A stretch of 64,000 nucleotides of DNA from Weissella halotolerans DSM 20190 (GCF_000420365.1 NZ_ATUU01000002.1:62001-126000), one strand, 5' to 3'. Positions 33,455 through 44,163 are shown, counted from the first letter of the stretch. Notes: generated by a model not told the origin, from the letters alone. Made by a program: numbers and translations.

Positions 33455-34789
33455 TTAATTATTGGCCAGTGCGCCCATCGGATCCCAAGGGCCCAAGACC
33501 TTTGGCTCAGTAGCAAGTGCTGCTTGCTGTTGCGTTGATAGTAAGTCTTTGCGCACTACAATTTGATAGGTATACTGGTCCATCCAAGCATCACTCATCA
33601 CAAAAAAGCCGTCCGCGCCAACTTTGTCACCCCAACTATTTTCAACCTTCCATTTAGTTGGTACCTGGTCAACCAAATCAGCACCCGTTAACACCATAGC
33701 ATGGGTCATCATACTTTCGCCGTAGGCTAACCGTTGGGCCTTGGTCATATCAAAGTCAACATCAAAGAGGGCATTAAGATCATAGGCATTTGCTGCCATA
33801 ATTCCCTTATCACGGATTGATGACTGTCCTACATCGCACCCAAACCAAACTGATTCGCCGGCTTGCAATTGCTTTAAGGCCAATTCCTTCAACTCTGACA
33901 TTGGCAGGTTAAGATACTTGACTGGCTTGCCATCAACGACATTACCTAACATATCAACTGTATAGGTCTGCATAAAGGGCTTATCTGCCGTTGGTGCATT
34001 AATAATGCTAACATAGTCGTCAAAATCCATCCGTCCATATTTTTCAAAAAAGGCTTGGGGGGTCATCGCCTTTTCATGAACAAAGTTCCCCTCTGTATCC
34101 CTAAACTCAAAGTCAAAGTGCTCAGGGGGCAAGCCTAGGGACATCGCCAGCACATTATACACATCTTGCAAAAAGGCTTGTCGGTGCTGGTCTATGTCAT
34201 CGGCACTTGCTTGATTAGCAACTAAGTGTCGTAACGTAATTGCTTGCTTACGCAAGAGCTGATTTAGGGTAGCGTTTAATTCACTTGAATTTTCTGAGCT
34301 GGCTGTTTCGGGCATGGCCGTCTTAGGCACCATACCGTACTTTTTGAACAAGGATACCACCATGTCCCACTGACCACCGTCTTGTTGCGGTGTTGCTAAT
34401 AAAAAGGCCACCTTACGACTTGTTACCGGTTCTTGAGCCGTTGCAATAATATTGTCATAGAAGTAATTGGCCTTTTCGTACTTATCCCAAAAGTAAGTAT
34501 AATTTTGAGATAGTTCAAAGTCCTTTAACTGGAAATTAGTGGTCATTTGGTGTCTAACGGTATTCAAGGCCGCAAACATCCAACAACGACCGGACTTTTT
34601 TTGATTAGCTACCTTACCAGTCGCTAAGTCCAATGAAAAGAGCGGCGTATTCTCAACCACGGCCGCTTCATTCTCGGCCGAGGCTTTAATGCCATTCTTC
34701 CAAACGGCGCGTTGCAGAGCCCTTTGCTTGTCATTTGCTAAAAATGCTGCCCGAAAAGCAGCGGTTTCATCTTGATTAATTGCGCTCAT
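33455..34789 (-). CDS. pepC: aminopeptidase C (bleomycin hydrolase family)
   Basis: Cytosolic cysteine aminopeptidase of family C1B, part of the lactic-acid-bacterial proteolytic system. The 444 residues carry the nucleophile motif QKKSGRCWMFAALN, the His in HAMVLTGADL and the Asn in KVENSWGDKVG. The C-terminal residues extend into the active site in this family and limit it to exopeptidase action. I chose the ATG at 34789, 6 bases after AAGGAG, rather than 34807. Monocistronic with a terminator. Confidence 0.96.
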   Translation of the reverse strand: MSAINQDETAAFRAAFLANDKQRALQRAVWKNGIKASAENEAAVVENTPLFSLDLATGKVANQKKSGRCWMFAALNTVRHQMTTNFQLKDFELSQNYTYFWDKYEKANYFYDNIIATAQEPVTSRKVAFLLATPQQDGGQWDMVVSLFKKYGMVPKTAMPETASSENSSELNATLNQLLRKQAITLRHLVANQASADDIDQHRQAFLQDVYNVLAMSLGLPPEHFDFEFRDTEGNFVHEKAMTPQAFFEKYGRMDFDDYVSIINAPTADKPFMQTYTVDMLGNVVDGKPVKYLNLPMSELKELALKQLQAGESVWFGCDVGQSSIRDKGIMAANAYDLNALFDVDFDMTKAQRLAYGESMMTHAMVLTGADLVDQVPTKWKVENSWGDKVGADGFFVMSDAWMDQYTYQIVVRKDLLSTQQQAALATEPKVLGPWDPMGALANN

Positions 34790-34847
34790 GTTAAACTCCT
34801 TTTTCATATTTCTCTCATTTTATTCTTAATATTAAAAATATGCAAGT

Positions 34848-34883
34848 AAAAAGGCCTCCGTCGAAATGGCTTCAGCGCAGGCC
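34848..34883 (-). terminator. terminator of the class B PBP gene
   Basis: Minus-strand arms TAGGCCT and AGGCCTTTTT with an imperfect inner stem, directly past the PBP stop codon. Confidence 0.75.
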
Positions 34884-34891
34884 TATTTAAT

Positions 34892-36949
34892 TTAATTATC
34901 TTTTACATTCGACTTGCTTTCAACATCTTTCCAATAAGCTTCATAGATTTGTTGCGCAATCGTCTGATTAACCGTACTTGTAGTTTCTGATACTCCTGGT
35001 ACCACAATGGCCATTGCCACATCGGCATCCGGTACGAAGGACACTAATGAATAGGTTAAGGTGCTAGCTTGATCAGTTGTTGTTTCAGCCGTTCCAGTTT
35101 TAGCATAAACCGCAGGCTTAACACCCTTCAACATGGATCCAGTCACAAAGGGACTCTTACCATGAACCACCTTACGCATCCCCTCCCAAATGACATTCCG
35201 TTCAGCTGGTGTCCAGCCAACGGTTCCCAATACCTGAGTATTAACCGTTGTCTCAAGCGGTGTGGTATCATCATTATCTTTAGCATGTTGCTTAATAGAT
35301 TGAACCACATGCGGACGGACCCGATAACCGCCATTGGCAATGGTTGCCACATATTGAGCCAACTGCATCGTCGTGTAGGTATCATATTGACCAAAGGATT
35401 CATCCAAGGCATTACCATAATGGTCCGGTGATGTTGAACCACGAATTCCAGTTACTTCGCCCGGCAAATCGATACCGGTATCAACCCCCAAACCAAAGCG
35501 ATTAAACCCTTCCCGCATCGTTTGGAAAATACCAGAGCCCAAGTTAGCCAAGCTCATATCCTTACTATATGGCTTACCAGCCATTTTTAACATCAGCTGC
35601 ATCACATAGGAGTTAGACGACACCATTAAGGCATCTGAGGCGGTCAATGGAATCGACTGCTCACCATTCCGATTAAACCAGGAACTCTTAGGCGCAGTCC
35701 CCGCCACTTGAATTGGTTGGTCCGTTAAGACACTGTTACTTGGTGAAATGGTCCCGTTCAACATGGCATTGGTAATCATGGCCGGCTTAACAACCGAACC
35801 AACTACCTCGGCCCGGTTAATGGTCGCCATTGCATCATCCTGTAACTTACCAGATGCCAAGCGATTAACGCCACCCATGGCATAAACGCCACCGGTGTTT
35901 GGGTTCAGCACAACAGCGTAGGCACCCTGGGTATGACCACCCGGTATATTCTTCTTTAAAATATCCTGTACATCGGCCTGGAACTTAGCATTAATGGTTA
36001 GATGCAAATCTGAACCCGGTTGACCTGGATAGAGCGTCTTTTCGGTCGACTCTCCCTGTGCATTGCTCTTGACTTCAATTTCTTTTTTAGTTCCCTTGAG
36101 GGCATCCTGATATTGCGCCTCTAAGAAGGTTGTCCCAACTGAATCGTCTCTTGAATAACCCTTAGTTAACAATTGATGGACACTGTTTTCTGGCAAGCCA
36201 GCTGTTGAGGTCGATACCGATCCAATAATCGATGCCATCGCATCCGTGTCAGAAGGCGACTCACGCTTATAATAAAGGCCAACTCGTACGCCCGGCATTT
36301 TAGCCTGACGCTCCCCAATGCTAGCAATTTCTTCTTGGCTAACATCTTCTTCCTTTAAGTAAATAGTTGATAAGGCATAGGCATTTACCATCTTTTGAAA
36401 AAGCATCGCCTGATTCCGCTCACTTGCTGACAGGGGAAACTTCGCTTGATGACGTTCTACATAATTAGTTAAATCAGCTGCATAGGCATCGGTGCCGGGA
36501 GCAGCTTCGGTCTGACTTAACTTAGCCACACGCTTAGCATGACGCTTATTTAAGACGTAGTAATTGGCATAATTATGGTCAGACAAGCGGTCAGTCTTAA
36601 TCGTGACATATTTGCCCACTTCATTGGCAACTGTGTACAGCTCTTGCTCAGTCACATTACGCGGTTTAGTATAGGTAATCGCCTGTTCGCCTTGATTGGA
36701 AACCAGCGCCTTACCAGAGCTATCGTAAATAACTCCCCGCTGAACGTTGGCTTTTTCAATACTCGTGTCAGCACTTTTAACAGCTTGTTTGTACTGGGCA
36801 CTATCGGTAATTTGAAGGGTTCCTAAGCGCCAACCCAATATTCCTAGCATTAATACGACGATGCCCATCAAGATATTTAACCGCGCTGGAATGCGGGACA
36901 TTGATTGTCGCCTAGCCCGTCCGCCACCGTGACGATTTGGTGATTGCAT
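34892..36949 (-). CDS. pbp2B: class B penicillin-binding protein (PBP2B-like transpeptidase)
   Basis: Cross-links peptidoglycan during division. After a basic N-terminus comes one transmembrane anchor (about residues 22-44, ARLNILMGIVVLMLGILGW), a dimerisation domain, then the transpeptidase domain with SVVK (nucleophile Ser), SSN and KTG in AKTGTAET. The 685 residues suit PBP2B of lactobacilli. GAGG lies 10 bases before the ATG and an extended -10 (TGCTACAAT) near 37040. It stands alone rather than in the dcw cluster, so the exact class B paralogue is uncertain. Confidence 0.9.
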   Translation of the reverse strand: MQSPNRHGGGRARRQSMSRIPARLNILMGIVVLMLGILGWRLGTLQITDSAQYKQAVKSADTSIEKANVQRGVIYDSSGKALVSNQGEQAITYTKPRNVTEQELYTVANEVGKYVTIKTDRLSDHNYANYYVLNKRHAKRVAKLSQTEAAPGTDAYAADLTNYVERHQAKFPLSASERNQAMLFQKMVNAYALSTIYLKEEDVSQEEIASIGERQAKMPGVRVGLYYKRESPSDTDAMASIIGSVSTSTAGLPENSVHQLLTKGYSRDDSVGTTFLEAQYQDALKGTKKEIEVKSNAQGESTEKTLYPGQPGSDLHLTINAKFQADVQDILKKNIPGGHTQGAYAVVLNPNTGGVYAMGGVNRLASGKLQDDAMATINRAEVVGSVVKPAMITNAMLNGTISPSNSVLTDQPIQVAGTAPKSSWFNRNGEQSIPLTASDALMVSSNSYVMQLMLKMAGKPYSKDMSLANLGSGIFQTMREGFNRFGLGVDTGIDLPGEVTGIRGSTSPDHYGNALDESFGQYDTYTTMQLAQYVATIANGGYRVRPHVVQSIKQHAKDNDDTTPLETTVNTQVLGTVGWTPAERNVIWEGMRKVVHGKSPFVTGSMLKGVKPAVYAKTGTAETTTDQASTLTYSLVSFVPDADVAMAIVVPGVSETTSTVNQTIAQQIYEAYWKDVESKSNVKDN

Positions 36950-37089
36950 GACTTGACTTCCTCACTTCTATTCTTTACCCGGTCTGCTAATATACGCTCC
37001 CCGGTACCTACTTTTGTTCTTCTTGATAACCTATCTATTGTAGCATATCTAACTTTAACTTTTTACTTTGATCCACATTAAGCCCCAAT

Positions 37090-37122
37090 CTTAGGCTTAA
37101 AATATGGTTTAATATACCTAAG
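37090..37122. promoter_or_regulatory. nested inverted repeat over the yfhO promoter
   Basis: CTTAGG and CCTAAG 21 bases apart enclose TTAAA-atatgg-TTTAA; the putative -10 (TAATAT, 37110-37115) lies inside. It could be a repressor site. Confidence 0.35.
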
Positions 37123-37142
37123 TTATTATTTGGAGGATAGCG

Positions 37143-39794
37143 ATGACTAAACGTTTTAATCCTAAAAATTGGCGACCTAATACCTGGTCTTTATGGGTAA
37201 GCTTTTTATTGCCGGCACTCTTTATGACCGCTTACTTTGCTAGTCGGCACATGGCCCCCTTTGGGAATAGCTCCATTTTGACCGTGGATTTAGGCCAACA
37301 ATATATTGATTTTTTTGAATTTTTTCGCCATACCCTATTAACTGACCCTTCACAAATTTTTTACTCCTTTTCTAAAGGATTAGGTGGGGAAATGTATGGC
37401 GACTGGGCCTACTATCTGATGAGCCCAACTAATTTGTTACTCTTACCCTTTGCTAATACCCAGTTACCAAGCGCCCTTTTCTGGCTAACAGTCCTAAAAT
37501 ATGGTCTAACCAGCTGGTCCTTTGCCTTTGCCATCCTTAAGATGCGTTGGCAAAAGGGTTGGTCTCTCCCTATTTTTGGAACTGCCTATGCCTTTTCAGG
37601 TTGGTTTGTCGCAAATCAACTGAACTTGCTTTGGCTAGACGTCGCCATTCTTTTGCCCCTCGTTGTCTTGGGGCTAGAAAGTTATTTCAAGCAAAAAAGT
37701 ATGTGGTACTATGTTTTGCCCTTAACTGCCGCCTGTGTCATCAACTACTACATGGCCTACATGCTCGGTCTCTTTATGGTACTTTACCTTGTTTGGCGCT
37801 TAACCTGGTCAGCCTATCCCTGGCAACAACGGCTCCACTCCCTAGGTCAATTTATCTTTGCTAGCATCATCAGCATTGGTTTAGCCGCTGTTATCTGGTT
37901 GCCTACCGCAGTCTCACTCCTTAACAGCAAGGGCCAGCATATGTTGCAAGACTTAAAGTGGCAATTTGATTATCCCGCCGCTGATATACTTGGCAAATTT
38001 TTTGTTGGCTCCTTTAATTTCGCCCAAATGCCCACTGGCCTACCGAACATTTTTGTCGGCACATTACCCTTAATCATCATTTGGTTTTTTATAACTAGTC
38101 GGCAAATCCGTTGGCCAGTTCGCCTAACAACCTGCCTAGTCACAGCTGTTCTCGTACTGTCTATGATGTATAGCCCCTTGAACCTACTGTGGCATGGTTT
38201 TCAATATCCTGTTTGGTATCCTTATCGGTTTTCTTTCGTCTTCTGTTTTTGGCTACTTTGGTTGACGGCCTCCATTTGGACCAATCAGTTCCGCCTGTCC
38301 TCCCTCCAGTTACTTTCCTTTTTGGGTCTAGCTGGCTTGGGCTTTGCCTACCTGTACCAACGTGTAGATAAACTCAACTTTCTCAGTCAAGAACAGTTGC
38401 TCATTGGTGGGTGTTTCTTAGCCCTCTTTATCATCTTATTACTTTCACAAAGTCGTGGTCGTTGGTGGTCACTTTTATTAGCTGCTTTAGTGCTCAGCGA
38501 GTTAGCTACCAGTACGGTCCTAACCTTAAATAATTTTTCTTATTTAACTAACCGTGAATATCAAACTGCTATGACCAACCTAAATACGCTTAGCGAACAG
38601 CTACCCCACCATAAAAACGACTTTTATCGGGTCGCCCAGAGCTTCCAACGGACCAAAGGAGATCCCTTTCAAGGCCACTATTATGGTGCCTCCGTCTTTT
38701 CTTCCGGCCTAGAACACCAACAGAGTGATTTCATGGCAGCCATTGGTCAACCTGAAGGTGATAACTATATTAGCTATGATAGTGGAACTATCTTAACCGA
38801 TACCTTTTTAGGAATGCGTTATCTCTTGCAAAGTAACGACCATGAGGCTAATCGACCTGGGACACCAGCTAATTTAACTACCCTTAGGCGGCAAGATACT
38901 AATGATGAGTATCCTATTGTCTATACTAATACGCTGACCCTCCTCTCAAAGAATCCACAAGCCTTACCCTTAGCCTTTGCAGCTAACAGCGATTTAACAA
39001 ACCTTAAGTGGAAAGAAAATGATCCGCTGGGCAATCAAAACCGCCTCTGGGCTGCCCTAACTGGTAATGATGAATCTCCTGTGTTCACTAGTGTTAACTT
39101 TGACCACTCAACCACCGTTAACACCCAATTACCTCAAACTGTTACCGGGGCGTACTTAACCAAACAGGATCAACATGCCGATGCCAAAATTAGTCTATCC
39201 TATATACCAAGTACAGATGACCCATACTACTTGACCCTGGGTGATAGCTTAAATTCAGACGACTTAGAAATTCAAATCAATGGGCAAACCGTGCCAGAAA
39301 TCCCAAGTCATCGACATACAATCGTGATTCCGCTAAGAAACGGACAAAAAGGACAAACCCAAACGATCACCATGCACTTTAAGCGAGCGGACTTATGGCT
39401 GAAAAATGTTTCCCTCTATCGGGCCAACCAGCAACAGCTTACAAGGGAGGCCAAGGCAATTAAACAACACGCCTTAGTCATCAACCACTTTAGTAATACT
39501 GATATCAAGGGGACGATTACCATGCCGGCTGGCAATCAAATGCTGATGACCACTATCCCCTACGGCCCAGGTTGGCAGGCAACAGTTGATGGTCAGCCAG
39601 TGAAGCCCCTTAAAATTGGCAAGTTCTTGATTGGACTGCCACTTAATGAAGGGGAACATCAAGTCCACTTCACTTATCGGCCTCCTTTCTTTAAATTAGG
39701 ACTCTATATTAGCTTAGGAACTATTTTATTTACCCTTGGTTTAGCCTGGTCAAGCTATCTAAATCACCGGCATGACAGGCCAGATCTACCTTAA
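37143..39794 (+). CDS. yfhO: YfhO family membrane protein
   Basis: An 883-residue membrane protein with about 12 hydrophobic segments to residue 450, a long extracytoplasmic domain of about 390 residues, and a C-terminal transmembrane segment near residues 850-872. The external loop DLGQQYIDFFEFFRHTLL and FSKGLGGEMYGDWAYYLMSP are typical of YfhO. In Gram-positives YfhO-type GT-C proteins glycosylate lipoteichoic or wall polymers; here that is inference. GGAGG precedes the ATG by 6 bases. Transcribed alone, divergently from the PBP. Confidence 0.88.
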   Translation: MTKRFNPKNWRPNTWSLWVSFLLPALFMTAYFASRHMAPFGNSSILTVDLGQQYIDFFEFFRHTLLTDPSQIFYSFSKGLGGEMYGDWAYYLMSPTNLLLLPFANTQLPSALFWLTVLKYGLTSWSFAFAILKMRWQKGWSLPIFGTAYAFSGWFVANQLNLLWLDVAILLPLVVLGLESYFKQKSMWYYVLPLTAACVINYYMAYMLGLFMVLYLVWRLTWSAYPWQQRLHSLGQFIFASIISIGLAAVIWLPTAVSLLNSKGQHMLQDLKWQFDYPAADILGKFFVGSFNFAQMPTGLPNIFVGTLPLIIIWFFITSRQIRWPVRLTTCLVTAVLVLSMMYSPLNLLWHGFQYPVWYPYRFSFVFCFWLLWLTASIWTNQFRLSSLQLLSFLGLAGLGFAYLYQRVDKLNFLSQEQLLIGGCFLALFIILLLSQSRGRWWSLLLAALVLSELATSTVLTLNNFSYLTNREYQTAMTNLNTLSEQLPHHKNDFYRVAQSFQRTKGDPFQGHYYGASVFSSGLEHQQSDFMAAIGQPEGDNYISYDSGTILTDTFLGMRYLLQSNDHEANRPGTPANLTTLRRQDTNDEYPIVYTNTLTLLSKNPQALPLAFAANSDLTNLKWKENDPLGNQNRLWAALTGNDESPVFTSVNFDHSTTVNTQLPQTVTGAYLTKQDQHADAKISLSYIPSTDDPYYLTLGDSLNSDDLEIQINGQTVPEIPSHRHTIVIPLRNGQKGQTQTITMHFKRADLWLKNVSLYRANQQQLTREAKAIKQHALVINHFSNTDIKGTITMPAGNQMLMTTIPYGPGWQATVDGQPVKPLKIGKFLIGLPLNEGEHQVHFTYRPPFFKLGLYISLGTILFTLGLAWSSYLNHRHDRPDLP

Positions 39795-39890
39795 TTTAAC
39801 AGGGTAAACCTTTACAGAACACACTGTACATGGTAATGTATCTTTTGAAAAGCAGTTTCCTTGCTAGATTATAATAATAGGAGGCCAATC

Positions 39891-40376
39891 ATGGCTGAAG
39901 AAAAAGAATATCCAATGACCTTGGAAGGTAAGCAAAAGCTTGCTGACGAGTTAAATACCCTAATCACCGAAAAACGAGCTGAAATTACTAATCGTATTCA
40001 GATTGCCCGCAGTTTTGGTGACTTATCTGAAAATTCCGAATACGCTTCGGCTAAAGATGAGCAAGCCTTTGTAGAAGGTCGAATCAATACGTTACAAAAC
40101 ATGCTTGATAATGCCGTAATTATCGATTCCTCGGCCATTGATCCTGATGAAGTTTCCGTTGGTAAGAAGGTAACCTTTAAAGAACTACCCGATGAAGAAC
40201 CTGAGACCTATAGCATCGTTGGTGGTGCAGAAGCAGATCCCTTTGAAGGTAAGATTTCAAATGAATCACCAATTGCCAAAGCTTTGCTGGGCCATCATTT
40301 AAATGATGAAGTCCAGGTTGACCTACCAAATGGTGGTTCAATGCAGGTTAAAATCATTGCTGTAGAAACAGCCTAA
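39891..40376 (+). CDS. greA: transcription elongation factor GreA
   Basis: Binds RNA polymerase's secondary channel and stimulates cleavage of backtracked RNA. The 161 residues have the N-terminal coiled coil with the family motif [21 protein letters not shown] at its tip (acidic DLSEN) and a C-terminal FKBP-like domain. The ATG at 39891 has AGGAGG 6 bases upstream. A TATAAT lies just before the Shine-Dalgarno, so the leader is short. It faces mltG, which elsewhere often precedes greA. Confidence 0.96.
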   Translation: MAEEKEYPMTLEGKQKLADELNTLITEKRAEITNRIQIARSFGDLSENSEYASAKDEQAFVEGRINTLQNMLDNAVIIDSSAIDPDEVSVGKKVTFKELPDEEPETYSIVGGAEADPFEGKISNESPIAKALLGHHLNDEVQVDLPNGGSMQVKIIAVETA

Positions 40377-40420
40377 ATAAAAAGGACGTTTTCCCTTATG
40401 GAAACGTCCTTTTTATTTTT
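40375..40420. terminator. terminator of greA
   Basis: AAATAAAAAGGACGTTTTCC and its near-complement around CTTAT, ending in T-rich sequence on both strands. Confidence 0.9.
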
Positions 40421-40452
40421 CCCTGATTGTAACTTCTCTAAAAAGCTGCTAA

Positions 40453-40486
40453 TAAAAAAACGTGAAGCTTAGCTCCACGTTTTTTA
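40453..40486 (-). terminator. terminator of mltG
   Basis: AAAAAACGTG and CACGTTTTTT with an inner AGCT stem. Confidence 0.85.
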
Positions 40487-40487
40487 T

Positions 40488-41630
40488 TTAATGGTCATTC
40501 TTACCCATTGATTGATTAGTTGCATCAACTTCACCTAATCGAGATAGATGAGCATCATAATTCTGAGAATAATATACCTTACCAGTCTTCAAATTGGCAA
40601 CAAAGTAAAGATAACCCGCATCCCGATCCTTAGGGTTTAAGACCGCATCAATTGATTCAATACTTGGATTATTAAACGGTCCAGGTCCTAACCCTGTAAA
40701 CTTATACAAGTTATAAGGACTGTCAGATTGAACATCTTGATTGGATAAATTAGTCTTCTTGGTATTTAAGGCATACTTAGTCGCCACGTCTGACTGGATT
40801 GGCATATTAATGTCGAGCCGGTTTAGGAAAACACCAGCAATAATTCGACGACTATCCTTATCGACTCCCTCACGCTCCACCAGTGAAGCTAAGGTTAAGA
40901 GTTCTTGAATGGTTAGCTTCGATTGCTCAATGTCAGCAAACCTTGGCCTAAGCACGTAATACTCCTGCTGGACCATGGTTTCAATTAACTCATTGACTGA
41001 CTTTGCATCACGCCAAGGATACGTAGCCGGATATAAATACCCCTCTAAACGATAACGAACATTTTTAGCCTTGGCCGCTGAGTCCAGCAAACCCGGAAAT
41101 TCCTCTTGCAACTGTTTAAAGAGCTTAGGATCATTGGTAGCTTTTAAAAACTCCTGCTCACTAAAGTTTGTCTTTTTACCAACTTCCTTTGCAATGTCGG
41201 CGATTGGTTCACCTTCGCGAACTACTACCACATTCTTACTGTTAATGGGTACTGGGGAGCCCCCAAAACGTAACGCATCTACAATTGCTGGTACCGTCAT
41301 TGAGGGACTTAACTCATAATAACCTGATTTCAAATCAGTAAAGCCTTTGGCATCCACATAGTGGGCAAAGGCCCGTTCTGAGCGTAACACCCCCGCCTTC
41401 TTCAAAGCCAAGCCCATTTGTTTAGGCGAGGCGCCGGCTTTAATTTCAACTTCTTTGGTCTTCTTTTTTTGCGGGTTTAAGGCCGCATAATTGGTTTGGT
41501 CATTTTGCACATAGGCATAATAAATGCCACCAAGGCCGACAATGATTCCGATAGTGATCACCAGCTTCCAAAACAGGCTCAAATGAACCCCTTGTCGGCG
41601 CTGCTGTGATTGTCTTGAATACTTCGCCAT
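40488..41630 (-). CDS. mltG: endolytic transglycosylase MltG
   Basis: Cleaves nascent glycan strands at the membrane and ends their elongation. The 380 residues have a cytoplasmic basic tail, one transmembrane segment (about 18-40), a LysM-like middle part, and the YceG catalytic domain with ASLVEREG (catalytic Glu), IAGVFLNRL, QSDVATKYAL and FTGLGPGPFNNPS. GAGGAG lies 8 bases before the ATG. Monocistronic between greA and pheT. Confidence 0.95.
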   Translation of the reverse strand: MAKYSRQSQQRRQGVHLSLFWKLVITIGIIVGLGGIYYAYVQNDQTNYAALNPQKKKTKEVEIKAGASPKQMGLALKKAGVLRSERAFAHYVDAKGFTDLKSGYYELSPSMTVPAIVDALRFGGSPVPINSKNVVVVREGEPIADIAKEVGKKTNFSEQEFLKATNDPKLFKQLQEEFPGLLDSAAKAKNVRYRLEGYLYPATYPWRDAKSVNELIETMVQQEYYVLRPRFADIEQSKLTIQELLTLASLVEREGVDKDSRRIIAGVFLNRLDINMPIQSDVATKYALNTKKTNLSNQDVQSDSPYNLYKFTGLGPGPFNNPSIESIDAVLNPKDRDAGYLYFVANLKTGKVYYSQNYDAHLSRLGEVDATNQSMGKNDH

Positions 41631-41733
41631 GAACTGTGCTCCTCTTAATTACGTTTAGTTCTGTTTTCACCGTAAAACATGCAAGTAACAGTATACCAGT
41701 TTCCAGTCCTAAAAATGGTATTGTCACAAAAAC

Positions 41734-44154
41734 TTAACGTACTTGTGCAGCTAACTGCTCTACTAAGGCCTGATTAATCCGGTCCATGGCAGCATTAATA
41801 TCCGCATCAACCAAGGTCGTCTCAGGACTAACAAAGGTCAGACTGTAAGCCAGGGACTTCTTATCCGCTGGTACCTTATCACCTGTATAGACGTCAAAGA
41901 CAGTCACTGATTTTAGATAAGCGCCCCCATGCGCTTTAATAAGCGCTAATACATCGGCTGACGTCGTGTCCCGGTCAACCAGCAGTGCTAAATCACGTGA
42001 AATTGATGGGAAACGTGAAATAACATCATAATGGTCCCCTTCACGAGGTAGCGCCAACATTGCCGTTAAATCAAGCTCAAAGGCAAAGGTTTGCTTAATC
42101 CGATAATCTTGAGCTGTCTGCGGATGGATTTGTCCAATAAAGCCGACTAAGGTTGAACCCAAGAAAATATCAGCCGTTTGACCAGGATGCATATCTGGAC
42201 GCTCACGATTGGCAACAAAGTGCACGTCAGTGAAGCCTAGGTTAGTCAGTAATTGTTCAACAATTCCCTTTAACGTAAAGAAGTCAACGTCTTGTGCTTT
42301 TTGATCCCAGCTAGCTGTTTGCAGATGGCCGGTTAAAATACCAGCCAAATGCTCTCTTTCCTCCGGCAGGGTATCATCCCCTTTGGCATCAAAAACACGT
42401 CCTTGTTCATATAGGGCCAGATCAGCTTGTTTATGGGCCAGATTATAAGCGACATCATCTAAGAGGCTCGTAATCAAACTGCCCCGGGTTACTTGATGAT
42501 CTTGTGACATTGGATAATCCAATACCACCGGCGTAACTGGCGTAATTTGGAAACGGGCGGCCTTAGCAGGCGTCGTCAATGCATAAGAAATAGCCTGGTT
42601 CATTCCTAAACCTTCTAGCACATGCCGACTCGCCCTTAGGAAATGTTGCTTACCTGTCAAGCCCCCCATCGTCATTTCACCAACTGGCAAGGTAGTTGGT
42701 AGCTCATCATACCCATATATCCGGGCAACTTCTTCAATTAAGTCCGCTGGAATTTTAATATCCCAACGTCGGGCAGGAATGGTCACTGTAAAGCGGTCAC
42801 CAGCATCAACTTGATAAGGAAAACCTAATCGGTCAAAAATAGTGCCCACGGTCTCAACCGTTAAGTCCGTCCCTAGCACATGATTAATTTTTGCCACGGT
42901 AATGGCAATGCTTGGTGCCTGATAAGCATAATCTTGCGCAATCACCCGTCCAGCTAAGACTTCTCCTTGGGCCAACTCCGCTAATAAGGCAGCCGCATGG
43001 TCTAAGGCCTTAAAGGTATCATCCACATTAACGCCACGTTCAAAACGTTGTGAGGCCTCAGAATGCAAGTTTTGGTCACGTGCAGCATGCCGAATCGCCT
43101 TGGGCTCAAATATAGCGGCCTCTAAGACGACATTTTCTGTCTCTGCGGTGACCTCAGTAGAGGCGCCCCCCATCACCCCAGCGAACATCAGGGGTTGGTT
43201 AGCAGAGGTCACAAGAATATCACCGGCTTGGGTTCTACGTTCAACACCATCCAAGGTTGTTAGCTCTTCATTTGCTTCAGCCGCCCTAACCGTCAATTCC
43301 TTAGCTGGTAGCCGGTCATAATCAAAGGCGTGTAGGGGTTGTCCGTAGGTTAAGAGCATCAAATTGGTTACATCCACCACATTTGAAATGGGGCGAATAC
43401 CCATAGCCCAAAGACGGCGTTGCAACCACAAGGGTGAATCGGCCACCTTAACGTTTTTAACTACCCGCACCCCATATTTAGGTGCTAAGTCAGCCGGTGC
43501 TGTTACCTTAATCGCTTCTGCAGCAGGCACTGAACTTTCCGTTAACTCAAATTGAGGTAAGGTTGGCACTTCATCTAGAATGGCACCGACTTCCCAGGCA
43601 GTTCCATTCATCGATAACATATCGGCCCGGTTTGGGGTAATCCCCAATTCTAAAATATCATCACGCAGCCCCAAAACGGTCAGGGCATCTTCTCCTGGTA
43701 CGAGCGATTTTGCATCAGCTTCATTAAAAACCCAGATACCTTCTTCAAAGTTTTTTGGACTGACTTTATCGTCAATCCCAATCTCTTGGAGGGCCACTAA
43801 CATCCCGTTAGATACTTCACCCCGTAATTTACCCCGGCGGATCTTCTTATGATCGCCAACCGTTGACCCATGTTTAGCCAACACCACCGTTTGACCAACT
43901 GCCACATTAGGGGCCCCAGTAACAATTTGTAGGGGTTCATCCTCACCGGCATCAATCTGGGTAATCACTAGATGATCTGAGTCTGGGTGTGGTTCAACTG
44001 ATAAGACACGGGCAATCACAATCTTTTTCATGTCACCGGCCAAATGATATTGGTCATCAATTTCCACGGCCGTCCGTGCAATCTTTTCAGCTAATTCATT
44101 GGCAGGAATGGTGATTGGTAAATAATCGCGCAACCAATTAAGTGAAACATTCAT
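41734..44154 (-). CDS. pheT: phenylalanyl-tRNA synthetase beta chain
   Basis: Beta subunit of the alpha2-beta2 enzyme charging tRNA-Phe. The 806 residues include the N-terminal EMAP-like tRNA-binding domain (about 40-150), B3/B4 editing domain, B5, and a C-terminal ferredoxin-like anticodon-binding domain (VISRFPSISRDLALLVD...). It follows pheS by 9 bases and is controlled by the same T-box. Confidence 0.97.
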   Translation of the reverse strand: MNVSLNWLRDYLPITIPANELAEKIARTAVEIDDQYHLAGDMKKIVIARVLSVEPHPDSDHLVITQIDAGEDEPLQIVTGAPNVAVGQTVVLAKHGSTVGDHKKIRRGKLRGEVSNGMLVALQEIGIDDKVSPKNFEEGIWVFNEADAKSLVPGEDALTVLGLRDDILELGITPNRADMLSMNGTAWEVGAILDEVPTLPQFELTESSVPAAEAIKVTAPADLAPKYGVRVVKNVKVADSPLWLQRRLWAMGIRPISNVVDVTNLMLLTYGQPLHAFDYDRLPAKELTVRAAEANEELTTLDGVERRTQAGDILVTSANQPLMFAGVMGGASTEVTAETENVVLEAAIFEPKAIRHAARDQNLHSEASQRFERGVNVDDTFKALDHAAALLAELAQGEVLAGRVIAQDYAYQAPSIAITVAKINHVLGTDLTVETVGTIFDRLGFPYQVDAGDRFTVTIPARRWDIKIPADLIEEVARIYGYDELPTTLPVGEMTMGGLTGKQHFLRASRHVLEGLGMNQAISYALTTPAKAARFQITPVTPVVLDYPMSQDHQVTRGSLITSLLDDVAYNLAHKQADLALYEQGRVFDAKGDDTLPEEREHLAGILTGHLQTASWDQKAQDVDFFTLKGIVEQLLTNLGFTDVHFVANRERPDMHPGQTADIFLGSTLVGFIGQIHPQTAQDYRIKQTFAFELDLTAMLALPREGDHYDVISRFPSISRDLALLVDRDTTSADVLALIKAHGGAYLKSVTVFDVYTGDKVPADKKSLAYSLTFVSPETTLVDADINAAMDRINQALVEQLAAQVR

Positions 44155-44163
44155 TATAATCGC

